Source: Chloroflexota bacterium (GTDB taxonomy: Bacteria; Chloroflexota; Anaerolineae; Aggregatilineales; UBA2796). Taken from it: a stretch of DNA of 12,609 nt. Numbering within the stretch: position 1 is the first letter of the stretch; each line of letters opens with the position of its first letter. The position numbers and the translations under genes were made by a program. A model generated the notes under the pieces. It searched no databases and was not told the DNA's origin. It was given only the letters and a program-made list of their open reading frames with translations. The DNA lies in contig RFIM01000234.1 in assembly GCA_003695215.1 (NCBI GenBank), forward strand, positions 1 through 12,609, given 5' to 3'. Below, in pieces: positions 12,549 to 12,609 of this stretch.

Positions 12549-12609
12549 ATGCGATCAGGCTTCTTGCGCATTATTTTGAGCGCGTGTGTCATCGCTATGC
12601 TCGTGGGCG
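12549..12609 (+). CDS. N-terminus of a secreted or membrane protein (partial)
   Basis: ATG 12549 is preceded by AAAGGG (12535-12540), 8 nt away. Only 20 residues are visible, MRSGFLRIILSACVIAMLVG: a short basic start followed by a hydrophobic stretch, as in a signal peptide or signal anchor. LSAC looks like a lipobox but sits inside the hydrophobic core, so lipidation is doubtful. Function cannot be judged. It has its own promoter and is the next transcription unit after the LCP operon. Confidence 0.6.
   Translation, partial: MRSGFLRIILSACVIAMLVG

Overview
The window is a GC-rich, gene-dense bacterial chromosome segment that most resembles Chloroflexota (Anaerolineae-like). This is inferred from Pro/Thr-rich 'TPTPT' linkers joining LysM and Ig-like modules in surface proteins, a type VII secretion-like FHA/ubiquitin-like gene set, AT-rich extended -10 promoters, and apparently leaderless starts. 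No rRNA, tRNA, CRISPR array, transposase or insertion sequence was found, and the region reads as ordinary chromosome with tight operons.

Layout. (1) 1-203, minus: N-terminus of a membrane protein running off the left edge. (2) 423-932, plus: PaaI-type hotdog thioesterase. (3) 969-3646, plus: four overlapping or abutting genes. They are an EspG-like protein, a protein with two YukD/EccD-like ubiquitin folds plus an FHA domain, a membrane protein with a degenerate FHA domain, and a small tail-anchored protein. Together they look like the accessory part of an ESX/type VII secretion-like machine without its motor ATPase or WXG100 substrates. (4) 3780-6090, plus: a six-TM hybrid-free histidine kinase followed by two stand-alone receiver proteins, from its own promoter. 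(5) 6087-8300, minus: three small proteins, two with an N-terminal TM helix, sharing a C-terminal motif, then a classical AAA+ ATPase. This is the least explained system in the window. (6) 8451-12472, plus: a zinc-ribbon/TM/LysM protein, a LysM lipoprotein with the same outer-domain order, and a LytR-CpsA-Psr (LCP) transferase; a cell-wall operon. (7) 12549-12609: start of another secreted or membrane protein with a good promoter.

How it may fit together. Blocks 3 and 5 both concern cytoplasm/membrane assemblies. EspG-like, ubiquitin-like/FHA and AAA+ proteins are each hallmark parts of actinobacterial ESX systems, although here they sit in different operons on opposite strands. Block 4 could sense an envelope signal, and block 6 binds and modifies peptidoglycan. 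A shared envelope role is inference from proximity only.

Transcription. At least four starts carry an extended -10 (TGnTATAAT or TGnTATACT) with no convincing -35. Two of them (951-959 and 8436-8444) place an ATG exactly 10 nt after the -10 hexamer, suggesting leaderless mRNAs.
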